Both the position numbers and the translations under genes were made by a program. Of a DNA stretch of 64,000 nucleotides, positions 27,804 through 35,860 are shown one piece after another (within the stretch, counting starts at the first letter, position 1; every line of letters begins with the position of its first letter). The stretch covers positions 112,435 to 176,434 of the forward strand of contig JANJTM010000068.1 of assembly GCA_024711125.1 (NCBI GenBank). The letters are read 5' to 3'. Under the pieces are notes generated by a model. That model saw only the letters and a list, made by a program, of their open reading frames with translations. It ran no database searches and was not told where the DNA came from. The DNA is from Rhodothermales bacterium. GTDB taxonomy: Bacteria; Bacteroidota; Rhodothermia; Rhodothermales; UBA10348.

Positions 27804-28409
27804 CTACCCCGCCAGCACCTCGGCCACGCGTTCGCGAAGCGCGGGAAGCAGTTCCGCCTCGAACCACGGCCGTTCGGCGATCCAGCGCCGGTTGCGGGGG
27901 CTGGGGTGCGGAAGCGGCACGACGCCGGGCCACGTGTCGCGCCATGCCGCGACCCTTTCGTGCACCGACCGGCCCCGTCCGAGGTGCCACGCGTGCGCGT
28001 ATTGGCCGACCGCGAGCGTCAGCCGGACGTTTCGAAGGTGCCCGAGCAGGCGTTCGCGCCAGGGCGGAGCGCACTCGGACCGGGGCGGAAGGTCGCCCGC
28101 GGCGCCCGTGCCCGGGTAGCAGAACCCCATCGGCACGAGGGCCACGATCGACTCGTCGTAGAAGACGTCGGGGCCGATGCCCATCCACTCGCGCAGCCGG
28201 TCTCCGCTCGGGTCGAGGAAGGGGACGCCCGACGCGTGCACCCGCCGGCCCGGGGCCTGTCCCGCGACGAGGATGCGGGCGCGCCCGTCGGCCCGCACGA
28301 CCGGCCGGGGTCCGAGCGGAAGGTGTTCCGCACAGATCCGGCAGGCCCGCACCTCGGCGAGAAGGGCGGGGAGGGCGTCATTCGCGGGCGGATGCGATAC
28401 ACTCCGCAC
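27804..28409 (-). CDS. Uracil-DNA glycosylase family protein
   Basis: A 201-residue protein of the uracil-DNA glycosylase superfamily (COG1573 type), excising uracil from DNA. The catalytic region is ILVAGQAPGRRVHASGVPFLDPSGDRL, with GQAPG as motif 1, and the C-terminal motif is PLPHPSPRNRRW (motif 2, HPSPRN). Cysteines at 23 and 26 plus two more (GFCYPG and RSECAPP) could ligate an iron-sulfur cluster as in family 4 or 5 enzymes; this is tentative. The start is a GTG (28409), the only usable one near the conserved region. It lies alone between the GH2 gene and a HicAB scar. Confidence 0.75.
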   Translation of the reverse strand: MRSVSHPPANDALPALLAEVRACRICAEHLPLGPRPVVRADGRARILVAGQAPGRRVHASGVPFLDPSGDRLREWMGIGPDVFYDESIVALVPMGFCYPGTGAAGDLPPRSECAPPWRERLLGHLRNVRLTLAVGQYAHAWHLGRGRSVHERVAAWRDTWPGVVPLPHPSPRNRRWIAERPWFEAELLPALRERVAEVLAG

Positions 28410-28444
28410 TGCGCGGTCTCCTTGGTGAATAGGGGGTTCACTTC

Positions 28445-28585
28445 GTGAAAGTACGGGACGTGATCGCCCTCATCGAGGAGGCGATATCGCTGCACGTGGC
28501 TGCGCTGAAGGAGGAGGGGGAGCCGGTTCCGCGGCCCCGAACCCGCGTCGACTACGTGGCCGTCAGGGCGTGTGCAGTGCCGTTG
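28445..28585 (+). pseudogene. HicA/HicB toxin-antitoxin remnant
   Basis: From the GTG at 28445 the frame reads KVRDVIALIEE, which matches the start of HicA toxins. It then continues directly as AISLHVAALKEEGEPVPRP plus TRVDYVAV, which matches the C-terminal signature of HicB antitoxins (EAI.LHLE.L..DGEPVPEP). The middle of both genes is missing. The simplest reading is an in-frame deletion fusing hicA to hicB. An alternative is that the whole piece is a HicB C-terminus with an accidental start. After about residue 46 the frame runs into the repeat island and is not protein-like. Upstream, the alternating words GTGAA, TTCAC and GTGAA (28424-28449) could be an old operator. It probably makes no functional protein. 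Confidence 0.6.
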
Positions 28586-28616
28586 AAGCACCCGCGGATT
28601 GGAATAACGGCCCGAA

Positions 28617-28735
28617 ATTCCACTTCCGCGCCCGAAAAATGGCTTCGGAAGTGTAAAACGGGGCTGGATTCCACTTCCGCGCCCGAAAAATGGCCCCGGA
28701 AGTGTAAAACGGGGGCGTTTTTACACTTCGATGCC
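28617..28735. repeat. 51-bp palindromic tandem repeat, two copies
   Basis: Copies start with ATTCCACTTCCGCGCCCG at 28617 and 28668 and differ only at a few positions. Each contains the inverted repeat CACTTCCG/CGGAAGTG around a 17-nt loop (CGCCCGAAAAATGGCCC in copy 2). After copy 2, AAGTGTAAAACG pairs with CGTTTTTACACTT, so two alternative hairpins share the same bases. The island lies 44-160 nt downstream of the esterase stop (minus strand). It shares the core GGGCCATTTTTCG (minus strand, 28684-28696) with the island at 40658-40693. Confidence 0.85.
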
Positions 28736-28778
28736 GAAATACAGCCGCCCGGGGCGCCGAGGCTCCAGGGCAGATGCC

Positions 28779-30323
28779 CTACCGGGTCACCACGACTCCG
28801 CGTACGGCAGACCCGCCGCGATGCTGCAATCGACAGAACCAGGCCCCCGGGCGCGGAAGCGTCACGGACCGCTCTACGCGGGTCGAAGCATCGGCGTCGG
28901 CGGCAACTTCGATGATCTTCCGCCCCAGTGGGTCAAAGCAGGCCACGGTCGTCGGTCCGGAAGGACCGGAATCCCAGGCGAGCGTGATGCGGCCCGTCGA
29001 CGGGTTCGGCCAGGCCTCGAGCCGAGCCGCCGGGACGTCGGGAATACCCGGCTCGACCCGCGTGTTCACGGTCGGAAAATTCGCCAGGGCCACCACGTCC
29101 ACGAGCGCCCGCCAGTTGCCCCACGAGTGCCCCTCGGGCACCTCGGAGTGCCAGAAAGTCCAGCCGCGGGCGCTCATCGCCTCGCGCATGCGGCGAACCT
29201 CCGGGGCGACGTCCCCGATCGTGCCGGTGGACAGGTAGGCCATCTTCGGAACCACCGCCGTCGTGGCCACCATCTCGAACAGGGACGGCCCCGACCAGTA
29301 CTGCGCGCTCTCGGACACCCAGAATGCGGGCGATTGCATCGCGAGGCGCGCGAACGTATCCGGGTACAGCAGGCCGAGGTAGAGCGAGAACACACCCCCG
29401 AGCGACGTGCCGAGTATGGTGCGGTGGTCCCGGTCCGGCCGGGTGCGCCACGCCGCGTCGATCGTGGGCACGAGCTCGCGCGCCACGAATTCCGCGAACT
29501 TCGGGTTCTGCACGTACTGCGCCTGCCGCTGGTTCGCCCCGGTGGTCGGGCTGCGTGGATCGATGAAGACCACCAGGGCCGGCGTGATGAAGCCCCGCTC
29601 GACCAGGTTGTCCATGACGATACGCACGGCGCCCAGCGCGTCGTCGAGGTACTCGTGGCCGTCGGTGACGTAGAGTACGGGCAGGTCCGCAAGCCCCTCG
29701 TACCGGGCCGGCGCGTACACCCGGTACCGCACGGAGTATCCCAGCGCCGCGCTCGCGATCACGAGGTTGCCCGTGAGCGAACCCTGCGGCGTGCCCGGAT
29801 ACCGCACGGTCTCCCACGGAAGCTCCCAGCCTGGCATGCGCAGCTCGCTGTTGGGTCCGAACCCGCCCATCTGGGTGTGCGGATTGTTCGGGTCCAGGAT
29901 CCAGTTGGAGCCGACGACGAACTTGTAGTCGATGCGCGCGGCCTCGGGAAAGCGGTAGACGCGCATCCAGACGTCGGAGAGGCCGACGCGGGCCATCGCC
30001 TGACCGTTCGTGCTCCAGCCCGAGTGGTCACCCGGCACGCTGACGCTCGTCGCCGACCCGCGCCAGAGAAAGGCCACCGAATCGCCTTCCGCAAAGGGGA
30101 TCCGGCCCGCCGCGCGCAGGTCGTTGAACAGCGCCGTGAGCTGCGCGCCGCGCTCGGTCGCGTCGGCGATCGACGCCACGGCCGCCAGGTGGTCGGTGAA
30201 GGCCTTGAAGTGGGGCCAGGGCTGGGCGCGGACCGGGGTCGCCAGCGCCAGGAGCGCCGCGGCAGCGATCGCGACGGCAATCGCCGCTCCGGGCCGGGAG
30301 CGTGGATGGGACATACGGGTCAT
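28779..30323 (-). CDS. CE1-like esterase with CBM48-type and sorting domains
   Basis: A 514-residue exported alpha/beta hydrolase. A signal peptide ends near TPVRAQ. An Ig-like CBM48-type domain (about residues 85-175, VSVPGDHSGWSTNG, then IDYKFVVGSNWILDP) precedes the esterase domain of the Fes/IroE/CE1 type, with the nucleophile elbow GTSLGG and a C-terminal catalytic histidine in PEGHSWGNW. The last ~80 residues (LEAWPNPSTGRITLAW, then ending VVVTR) look like a T9SS sorting domain. CE1 enzymes with a CBM48 are often feruloyl or acetyl-xylan esterases, which fits the neighbouring GH10 xylanase. The ATG at 30323 overlaps the upstream membrane-protein stop (ATGA); 30314 is an alternative start. 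Confidence 0.82.
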   Translation of the reverse strand: MTRMSHPRSRPGAAIAVAIAAAALLALATPVRAQPWPHFKAFTDHLAAVASIADATERGAQLTALFNDLRAAGRIPFAEGDSVAFLWRGSATSVSVPGDHSGWSTNGQAMARVGLSDVWMRVYRFPEAARIDYKFVVGSNWILDPNNPHTQMGGFGPNSELRMPGWELPWETVRYPGTPQGSLTGNLVIASAALGYSVRYRVYAPARYEGLADLPVLYVTDGHEYLDDALGAVRIVMDNLVERGFITPALVVFIDPRSPTTGANQRQAQYVQNPKFAEFVARELVPTIDAAWRTRPDRDHRTILGTSLGGVFSLYLGLLYPDTFARLAMQSPAFWVSESAQYWSGPSLFEMVATTAVVPKMAYLSTGTIGDVAPEVRRMREAMSARGWTFWHSEVPEGHSWGNWRALVDVVALANFPTVNTRVEPGIPDVPAARLEAWPNPSTGRITLAWDSGPSGPTTVACFDPLGRKIIEVAADADASTRVERSVTLPRPGAWFCRLQHRGGSAVRGVVVTR

Positions 30324-31009
30324 GACTCCGCAGCGGGCTCGTTCCGCTTGAGCCAGGGGTAGGCCCACCGGGCGAAGCAAAAGGCGGCGGTGCCGTAGAC
30401 GGCCATCACCACGATCGGGATGCCGAGGAAAGTAGGCTGGGTGAACGAGGCGGGGTCATCGATCCACCGGTGATACACGGCCACGTCGATCACCTGCAGC
30501 ACGATGCCGGGAGCGACCGGCAGGATCAGCAGGGCCGGCAGCAGCAGCCACCGGCGACGGTTCGACAGGCGACGCCAGGCAAAGACCAGCGGGGGAACGA
30601 TCAGGCAGAGCACGGCCACGGTGAGCAGTACGACGTGGCGATCGCCCGTCAGAAGCCCGGCGGTGTAGGTCCAATCGTCCCCGCCCGAGGCCACCGATCC
30701 GAGACGGAGCAGGGGCATCGAGGCGACGACTGCCGCAAGACCGCGGAGCGGGGCGCGGCCGCCGGCGAGCGCGATCGCGCCGAGCCACAGGATCGCGAAG
30801 CTGATGGCCGGACCGCTGATATTGGCGACGATCGAACGGCACCCCTCGAGCTCCTGGAAGCGGGTGAACGTCACCCGCCCGAATCCGCCGCACTCGACCG
30901 CCGCGATGGCGTGGTGCCCGAGTTCGTGCGCGGCGGCGGCGACGACGGCGGCAAGGCCGAGCACGCCGAGCAGGGTCCACGAAAGGCGGACATGCAAGGG
31001 AGAAGTCAT
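30320..31009 (-). CDS. Membrane protein with HELGH motif (M50-like)
   Basis: A 229-residue protein with about six hydrophobic helices. Helix 1 runs into VAAAAHELGHHAIAAVECGG, which contains HELGH, the zinc-binding motif of M50-type intramembrane proteases. A second M50 signature (NxxPxxxxDG) is not visible, so protease activity is uncertain; HExxH-bearing non-peptidase membrane proteins are also known. The gene sits inside the glycan operon, 10 nt after the xylanase stop and overlapping the esterase start by 4 nt. Function unknown. Confidence 0.65.
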   Translation of the reverse strand: MTSPLHVRLSWTLLGVLGLAAVVAAAAHELGHHAIAAVECGGFGRVTFTRFQELEGCRSIVANISGPAISFAILWLGAIALAGGRAPLRGLAAVVASMPLLRLGSVASGGDDWTYTAGLLTGDRHVVLLTVAVLCLIVPPLVFAWRRLSNRRRWLLLPALLILPVAPGIVLQVIDVAVYHRWIDDPASFTQPTFLGIPIVVMAVYGTAAFCFARWAYPWLKRNEPAAES

Positions 31010-31019
31010 TCGGTAGCGC

Positions 31020-32081
31020 TCACTTTTCCAGCGCGCTACGGATCGCCCAATAGGCCGGTTTCGGTCGGTACTCCTCGTCGAAGATCAGCGCCGCCCCGAA
31101 GCCGGGGAAGGTGGACGGAATCCACGAATGGGCATCCGAAAAGTCCCAGATCGTGAACGCCCGACAGTTGCGGGCGGCGAGGCATGCGTCCAGCACGCCA
31201 CGGTAGATGGACGCCTGCGCCGCGAGCTTGGTCTGGGTCGCCGGAAGCTGAAGGCGCACATCCATTTCCGTGATATCCACGTCGAGCCCGAGGTCCTCGA
31301 TGCGCCGCATGTTGACCAGCAGGTCGTTCGTCGACGGATAGAACGTTTCGGTCACGTGCATCTGCATGCCGATGCCGTGGATCGGGACGCCGGCCGCGAC
31401 GAGTTGCTGCGCCAGCGCGTACACCGCGTTCGACTTGGCGCCGAGGCCTTCCGCATTGTACTCGTTCAGGTAGAGCCTGGCATCCGGGTCGGCCTCGTGC
31501 GCCCACTGGAACGCCAGCGCGATGTAGTCGTCGCCGATCACGCGCTGGAAGACCGACTGGCGGCGCGTGCCGTTCTCCTCGAAGGGTTCGTTGACCACGT
31601 CCCACGCGTAGACACGCCCCTTGTACCGGGCGGCGACCGTCTGGACGTGTTCCCGCAGGATGTCCATGAGCTGCTGCTTGGTCCAATTGCCCGCGCTCAC
31701 CCAGGACGGCAACTGGCTGTGCCACACGAGCGTATGGCCGCGGATCTTCATTCCGCGCCCTTCGGCGTAGGCCACCTGCGCATCGGCGTTCGTGTAGCGG
31801 AAGGTGGTGCGCGAGGGCTGCGTCGCGTCCCACTTCATGGAGTTGCCGGGCGTCACGACGGCGAACTGGGAGCCGAGAATGTCGCGGTAACCGGGTTCGA
31901 GGGTCGCGAAGTTCGCGTCGAAGGCGGTTCCGAAAAGCAGGTCATGCTTCGCGGCGAGCCCGGCGAGCGTGGTATCGGCAGGCGCGGGGTCACCGCCGTC
32001 GGCACCCGAATCGCAGCCGGCGGCGGCCATGGAAAGTACGAAGGCGGCGACGGCCACGGCCGGCGGGGAGTATCGTCTCAT
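31020..32081 (-). CDS. GH10 endo-beta-1,4-xylanase, lipoprotein
   Basis: A 353-residue GH10 family enzyme that hydrolyses internal beta-1,4 bonds of xylan with retention. The lipobox is MAAAGCDS (Cys23). The acid/base residue is Glu165 (AWDVVNEPFEEN) and the nucleophile is Glu272 (VDITEMDVRL). Other GH10 landmarks are GTAFDANF, NSMKWDATQPS, RGHTLVWHSQLP and AFTIWDFSDAHSWIP. The length is normal for a single-domain GH10. The ATG at 32081 overlaps the stop of the upstream lipoprotein gene. Anchored at the outer membrane or periplasm, it would generate xylo-oligosaccharides for the MFS porter of the same operon. Confidence 0.95.
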   Translation of the reverse strand: MRRYSPPAVAVAAFVLSMAAAGCDSGADGGDPAPADTTLAGLAAKHDLLFGTAFDANFATLEPGYRDILGSQFAVVTPGNSMKWDATQPSRTTFRYTNADAQVAYAEGRGMKIRGHTLVWHSQLPSWVSAGNWTKQQLMDILREHVQTVAARYKGRVYAWDVVNEPFEENGTRRQSVFQRVIGDDYIALAFQWAHEADPDARLYLNEYNAEGLGAKSNAVYALAQQLVAAGVPIHGIGMQMHVTETFYPSTNDLLVNMRRIEDLGLDVDITEMDVRLQLPATQTKLAAQASIYRGVLDACLAARNCRAFTIWDFSDAHSWIPSTFPGFGAALIFDEEYRPKPAYWAIRSALEK

Positions 32082-33241
32082 GATCCGTTTCGCGTGCGGA
32101 AGGCAGGGGAATAGGCCGCCCTGACGTCGGCATACGCGCGGATGCGGGCGCGCAGTTCGTCGAGCGAGGCGGGCCGTCCGCCGTGCCAGTTCGGGTCGGG
32201 GTATTGCAGGTAGGCCGTCGGCCAATCGGCATCGGTCAGGAATGCGTCGTCGATCGTGCATCCGTCGAGCCGGTCGAACGGCGCGAGCACGAGGTAGCCG
32301 TCGTAAACGTCGCCCATGGTCGTTCCTTCGCGGCACGGCCCGGCGTCCGCGACGACCGGCAGCGAGCCCTCGGGCGTGCCGACGAGGTCGATTCCGACCC
32401 CGAATCCCTGCTCTTCCGCCAGGCTCTCGAGTGCGCCGCCCGCCGGCTGGGACGGCGTCCCGTCGGCCGCGGGCATCGGGTGGTGCAGCGCGACCGCGAG
32501 GACGCGCCCCGGGTAGCGCTCGTGGAGCAGGTTTCCGAGCCCGGCGTCGCCGGTCACGCAGGTGCCGTCCCCCGCGGGCCAGGACGGGCGGAAGCGGGTG
32601 AAGGCATGCACCGTGCCCGTGAGCACGACGGCCTTCTCGCCGGGACGGTCCAGGATCTCGCGCGCGACGAGCCCGGCGCGGAACACGTCCGGCGCGCCGC
32701 GCGGGAAGATTTTCGCGTCGATCTCGGGCGTGCGCGCGACACTGCCGTCGTATTCCGACCAGTCGTACCGGTAGCTCATGTTCAGGACGCGGAACGGGCG
32801 CGCATCCTCGGGGAGCGTGCGGTTGAAGGCCCACGCGGCGCGGTAAACGTCCAGGTATTCCTTCCAGGCCCATCCGACGTTGTACGCGAACAGGAGGTCG
32901 CGCGCGACGGCCTCGTCGTATTCCGGGGCCGAGAGCAGGGAATCCAGGCGCGCCTGGTCCTCCTCGGCGCCGAACTCCATGACCAGCGTATGGACCCCGG
33001 CGGCATGGAGTTTCGGAATCAGCGCATGCACGAACTCGAGGTTCTGGCGGATGCGATGATCCTCCGACAGCATCACGACGTCGGCGCGCTCGAAGCGCGA
33101 CACGAGGAAATCGTCGGCTGCCGGAGGACGGGGGGTGGGCGGCGCTCCGCAGGCGGCGGCGAGCGCGAGGGGGAGGACGGCGGCGAGCGCCAGCGTCGGG
33201 ACGGCGGCGCGTGGGTGGGTCAGGAGGACGGGTCGGGTCAT
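32078..33241 (-). CDS. ChaN/erythromycin-esterase-like lipoprotein
   Basis: A 387-residue lipoprotein (ALAAACGA, lipobox near Cys31). The mature start RADVVMLSEDHRIRQNLEFV and the following LIPKLHAAGVHTLVMEFG resemble the core of the ChaN/Tiki/erythromycin-esterase-like superfamily (an acidic residue plus histidine in EDH, then an acidic EFG). A later GTVHAF also fits this fold. Members act on haem, peptides or lactones, and the function here is not known. It lies in the middle of the glycan operon, 100 nt after the LacI gene, with a strong hairpin in the gap (33271-33297). Confidence 0.55.
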   Translation of the reverse strand: MTRPVLLTHPRAAVPTLALAAVLPLALAAACGAPPTPRPPAADDFLVSRFERADVVMLSEDHRIRQNLEFVHALIPKLHAAGVHTLVMEFGAEEDQARLDSLLSAPEYDEAVARDLLFAYNVGWAWKEYLDVYRAAWAFNRTLPEDARPFRVLNMSYRYDWSEYDGSVARTPEIDAKIFPRGAPDVFRAGLVAREILDRPGEKAVVLTGTVHAFTRFRPSWPAGDGTCVTGDAGLGNLLHERYPGRVLAVALHHPMPAADGTPSQPAGGALESLAEEQGFGVGIDLVGTPEGSLPVVADAGPCREGTTMGDVYDGYLVLAPFDRLDGCTIDDAFLTDADWPTAYLQYPDPNWHGGRPASLDELRARIRAYADVRAAYSPAFRTRNGS

Positions 33242-33270
33242 GTCGGCCTGGCTCGGGAGGCAGGAGAATA

Positions 33271-33297
33271 CTGCTTCCCGGCCGCGGCGGGAAGCAG
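33271..33297 (-). other. Strong hairpin between lacI-type gene and lipoprotein gene
   Basis: A perfect 10-bp stem (CTGCTTCCCG and CGGGAAGCAG) with a 7-nt GC loop. It has no U-tract, so it may be a processing or stability element that lowers downstream expression rather than a classical terminator. It divides the regulator from the distal operon genes. Confidence 0.5.
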
Positions 33298-33341
33298 GGA
33301 TGTGCCTACAGGACGAGGACCGGAGCCCGTACGCCCCCCTC

Positions 33342-34433
33342 TTACGGCTCCACCAGGCTGCGCGACGAGGCCCGGAGGACCAGCGACACGGGGATCATCT
33401 CCACGCCGGTGGGCGGGGCCCGGTGGCCCTGGATCACGTCCACGAGCGTGCGCACGGCGCGTTCACCGAGCCGGCGCACAGGGACCTCGACGGTAGACAG
33501 CGTCGGATGGGAATACCTTCCGCTCGGAACGCCGTCGAACCCGATCACCGAGACGTCCCCGGGTACGTCGAGGCCGGCGTCGAGCAATCCGGAGATCACG
33601 CCCATCGCGCAGTAGTCGTTCGCCGCGACGACGGCCGTCGGACGCGGTTGCATGGCCGCGATCACCCGGGCCGCGGCGAAGCCTTCCTCCTGGTGGTAGC
33701 CTCCCTCGACGACGGGGCATTCTTCGGCCGGATGCCCGGCCATGGCACGCCGGAACCCCTCTTCCCTGAGGTCGGCATCGGCATGCGCGACCGGTCCGCG
33801 CACGTGGGCGATGGTCCTGTGGCCGGCCTCGAGCAGGTACCGGGTCGCCTCGAACGTGCCCTCGAGGTTGCTGAATCCGATGGAGAAGAACCCGTTCGCC
33901 CCATCCGGCGCACCCGGCGTGTTCACGTACACGGTCGGTTCGTCGCTCCGGATCTCGAGGCGGTCCGGCGTCAGGATCGGGGACATGACGACGAGCCCGT
34001 CCACCCGTCCGAACATGGCCCGGGCCCCGGCCTGCCACTCCTCGAGGCGGTCGTGCGAAGTGGAGATGAGCAGGAAGTACCCCAGCTCCTTGGCGGTCGA
34101 GTCGAGGCCGTTCAGCAGTTCCGAATAGAATTCTCCGCTGACGTACGGAAGCAGGACGCCGATTCCGCCCGTCCGTCGACCGAGGAGGGATTGCGCGGCC
34201 GGGTTCGGAATGTAGCCGAGATCGGCCGCCGCCGTCTCGACGAGCACACGTTTGCGCTCGTCCACGGGGGCCGTCCTGTTGAGTACACGGGAGACGGTGG
34301 CGATCGACACGCCGGCCCGCAACGCCACGTCGCGAATGGTCACTCCCCTTCGTTCGGATGCGCGCTTGCGCCGCCTACCGTCCGGCCGGGTGGCGGTCGG
34401 ACGGGAGGTGCGGGTCTTCTTCCTGGCGCTCAC
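33342..34433 (-). CDS. LacI-family transcriptional regulator
   Basis: A 363-residue LacI/GalR repressor. The N-terminal helix-turn-helix is VTIRDVALRAGVSIATVSRVLN (hinge and DNA-binding), followed by YIPNPAAQSLLGRRTGGIGVLL and a periplasmic-binding-protein-like ligand domain ending GYDEALVL-type strands and DVSVIGFDGVPSGRYSHPTL. The start is a GTG at 34433 that adds a basic tail of 30 residues; a second GTG at 34343 would begin at the usual VTIRDV. It lies within the glycan operon and probably senses an oligosaccharide. Perfect (40700-40715) and near-perfect (40244-40257) LacI-type palindromes lie upstream of the operon's first gene. Confidence 0.92.
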   Translation of the reverse strand: MSARKKTRTSRPTATRPDGRRRKRASERRGVTIRDVALRAGVSIATVSRVLNRTAPVDERKRVLVETAAADLGYIPNPAAQSLLGRRTGGIGVLLPYVSGEFYSELLNGLDSTAKELGYFLLISTSHDRLEEWQAGARAMFGRVDGLVVMSPILTPDRLEIRSDEPTVYVNTPGAPDGANGFFSIGFSNLEGTFEATRYLLEAGHRTIAHVRGPVAHADADLREEGFRRAMAGHPAEECPVVEGGYHQEEGFAAARVIAAMQPRPTAVVAANDYCAMGVISGLLDAGLDVPGDVSVIGFDGVPSGRYSHPTLSTVEVPVRRLGERAVRTLVDVIQGHRAPPTGVEMIPVSLVLRASSRSLVEP

Positions 34434-34481
34434 GTCGGTGCTCCAAGGTGGGCAGCTGCGCCGGGTCGGGCGCCGCCCGGT

Positions 34482-35825
34482 TCATTGCACGAGGAACGGG
34501 ATGTTGGCATGGGCGAGGTGGCCCGCCGCGTCGGTCACGTACACGAACAGCCGGTAGGCTCCGGGCTCGGGCGGCGCGGTGACGACGGCCGTCGCGGCCG
34601 CCGGGTCTGCGATGAGCCCCGACAGCGTCTCGGGCACGCTCTCCTGGTCTCCGCCCGTGCTCGTCTCGGTCGTCTCGCGCATCACCTCCCAGCGGTAGGT
34701 GAGCGCCGAGCCCTCCGGATCCTGCGCGTCCGTGGTGGCTTCGACCGTCTGCCCGGGGGCCAGCGTGATGCCCTCGTAGGCCGTCTTTCCGCCCAGGGTG
34801 GCCGTCTCGAGCCGCGGAGAGCGGTCCTCGGGCCACGAGCCCGTCCAGAGGTAGTGCATCACGTCGACGGGCTCGGTGCGCGCGCCCCCGGGCCCGAACA
34901 GGCCGTACCACGTGGGCGTACGCTCCTGCTTCTGGCCCCACAGGAACACGAACGAGCCCAGGCCCAGCGTCGTGTCGGGCGCGATCGCGGTCCGGTAGCG
35001 CTCCAGGTAGAAGTCGGCCTTGACCGAACTGGTGTTTTCGATCGGCGCGCCCCAGGGCGTCGTCGCGACCTCCCAGTGGCCCGTGGCGCCCCACTCGGTC
35101 ACGAGATAGGGGCGGTTGAGCCCGGTCTCGGCGATGTAGCGTGGCAGATTCACGATGTCGGCGTACGACTGGATGCTGACGAGGTCGAGGTCGGGCGCGC
35201 GCTCGGCGAGCTGCTGCACGAGGTCCGGACCGATGCCGGCCAGCATCGTGGTCGTGACGTGGTTCGGATCGATCTCGTGGATCATCTTCGAGATGCCGTT
35301 CACCGCGTCCCAGACCTTCGGGTTCGTGGCGCCCAGGTTGAGCTCGTTCCCGATGCCCCATCCGAGCAGGGCGGGGTGATCCTTCAGCGAATCGACTTCG
35401 GCCCTGACGCGCTCGAGCTGCTCGGCGACGGCCACCGGGTCGTCGTAGTCGAACGAGAAGATGCCGACGCCCTGTCCCGGGCGCTCGCGTCCGATCTCGA
35501 GGCCCATCATGACCATGAGGCCGTGCCGGTGCGCTTCGTCGAGGATTTCGCGGCCGGAGCGCCCGGCCTCGAGCGTACGCCACGTGCGGAAGGCGTTGGC
35601 GCCGTGCGCCGCCAGTTCGGCGATCGAGCCGGCGCCGGGCGGCTGGCGCTCGAGCCCGGCACCCTTGACGTAGAACGGTTCGCCGTTCACGTAGAGGCGG
35701 TACGCGGCGCCCTCCTGGCGCACTTCGACCTTGGCAGGCCCCTCGGGGGCGGCTTCCTTCGGCGCGCAGCCCGAGGCTGCGACGAGCAGCAGCGCCGCGG
35801 CGCCGCGAAGAATGGATCGATACAT
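34482..35825 (-). CDS. GH2-type TIM-barrel glycosidase, lipoprotein
   Basis: A 447-residue lipoprotein (LLLVAASGCAP, lipobox Cys20) that begins with YRLYVNGEPFYVKGAGLERQ, the N-terminal signature of a GH2-like catalytic barrel. The acid/base glutamate is in LGWGIGNELNLGA and the nucleophile candidate is in YLVTEWGATGHW. There is no jelly-roll domain; instead a C-terminal Ig-like domain with QDPEGSALTYRWEVM. It may be a beta-galactosidase/glucuronidase-like or other exo-glycosidase acting on products of the xylanase. The ATG at 35825 gives the signal; an upstream ATG at 35837 is possible. Substrate unknown. Confidence 0.8.
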   Translation of the reverse strand: MYRSILRGAAALLLVAASGCAPKEAAPEGPAKVEVRQEGAAYRLYVNGEPFYVKGAGLERQPPGAGSIAELAAHGANAFRTWRTLEAGRSGREILDEAHRHGLMVMMGLEIGRERPGQGVGIFSFDYDDPVAVAEQLERVRAEVDSLKDHPALLGWGIGNELNLGATNPKVWDAVNGISKMIHEIDPNHVTTTMLAGIGPDLVQQLAERAPDLDLVSIQSYADIVNLPRYIAETGLNRPYLVTEWGATGHWEVATTPWGAPIENTSSVKADFYLERYRTAIAPDTTLGLGSFVFLWGQKQERTPTWYGLFGPGGARTEPVDVMHYLWTGSWPEDRSPRLETATLGGKTAYEGITLAPGQTVEATTDAQDPEGSALTYRWEVMRETTETSTGGDQESVPETLSGLIADPAAATAVVTAPPEPGAYRLFVYVTDAAGHLAHANIPFLVQ

Positions 35826-35860
35826 GGCTTGGACCATCGGGATGGGCCGGACCGGGCCGG

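Larger units (their letters stand above)
28410..28778. other. Intergenic region with HicAB scar and repeat island
   Basis: A stretch of 369 bp between the esterase stop and the glycosylase start, both minus strand. It contains the HicA/HicB remnant on the plus strand, then the two-copy 51-bp palindromic repeat and a terminal hairpin. Nothing else is recognisable. Confidence 0.6.

Noticed and set aside
28617..28735. CRISPR array
   Set aside because: Only two copies of 51 bp lie directly next to each other without unique spacers, and no cas genes are nearby.
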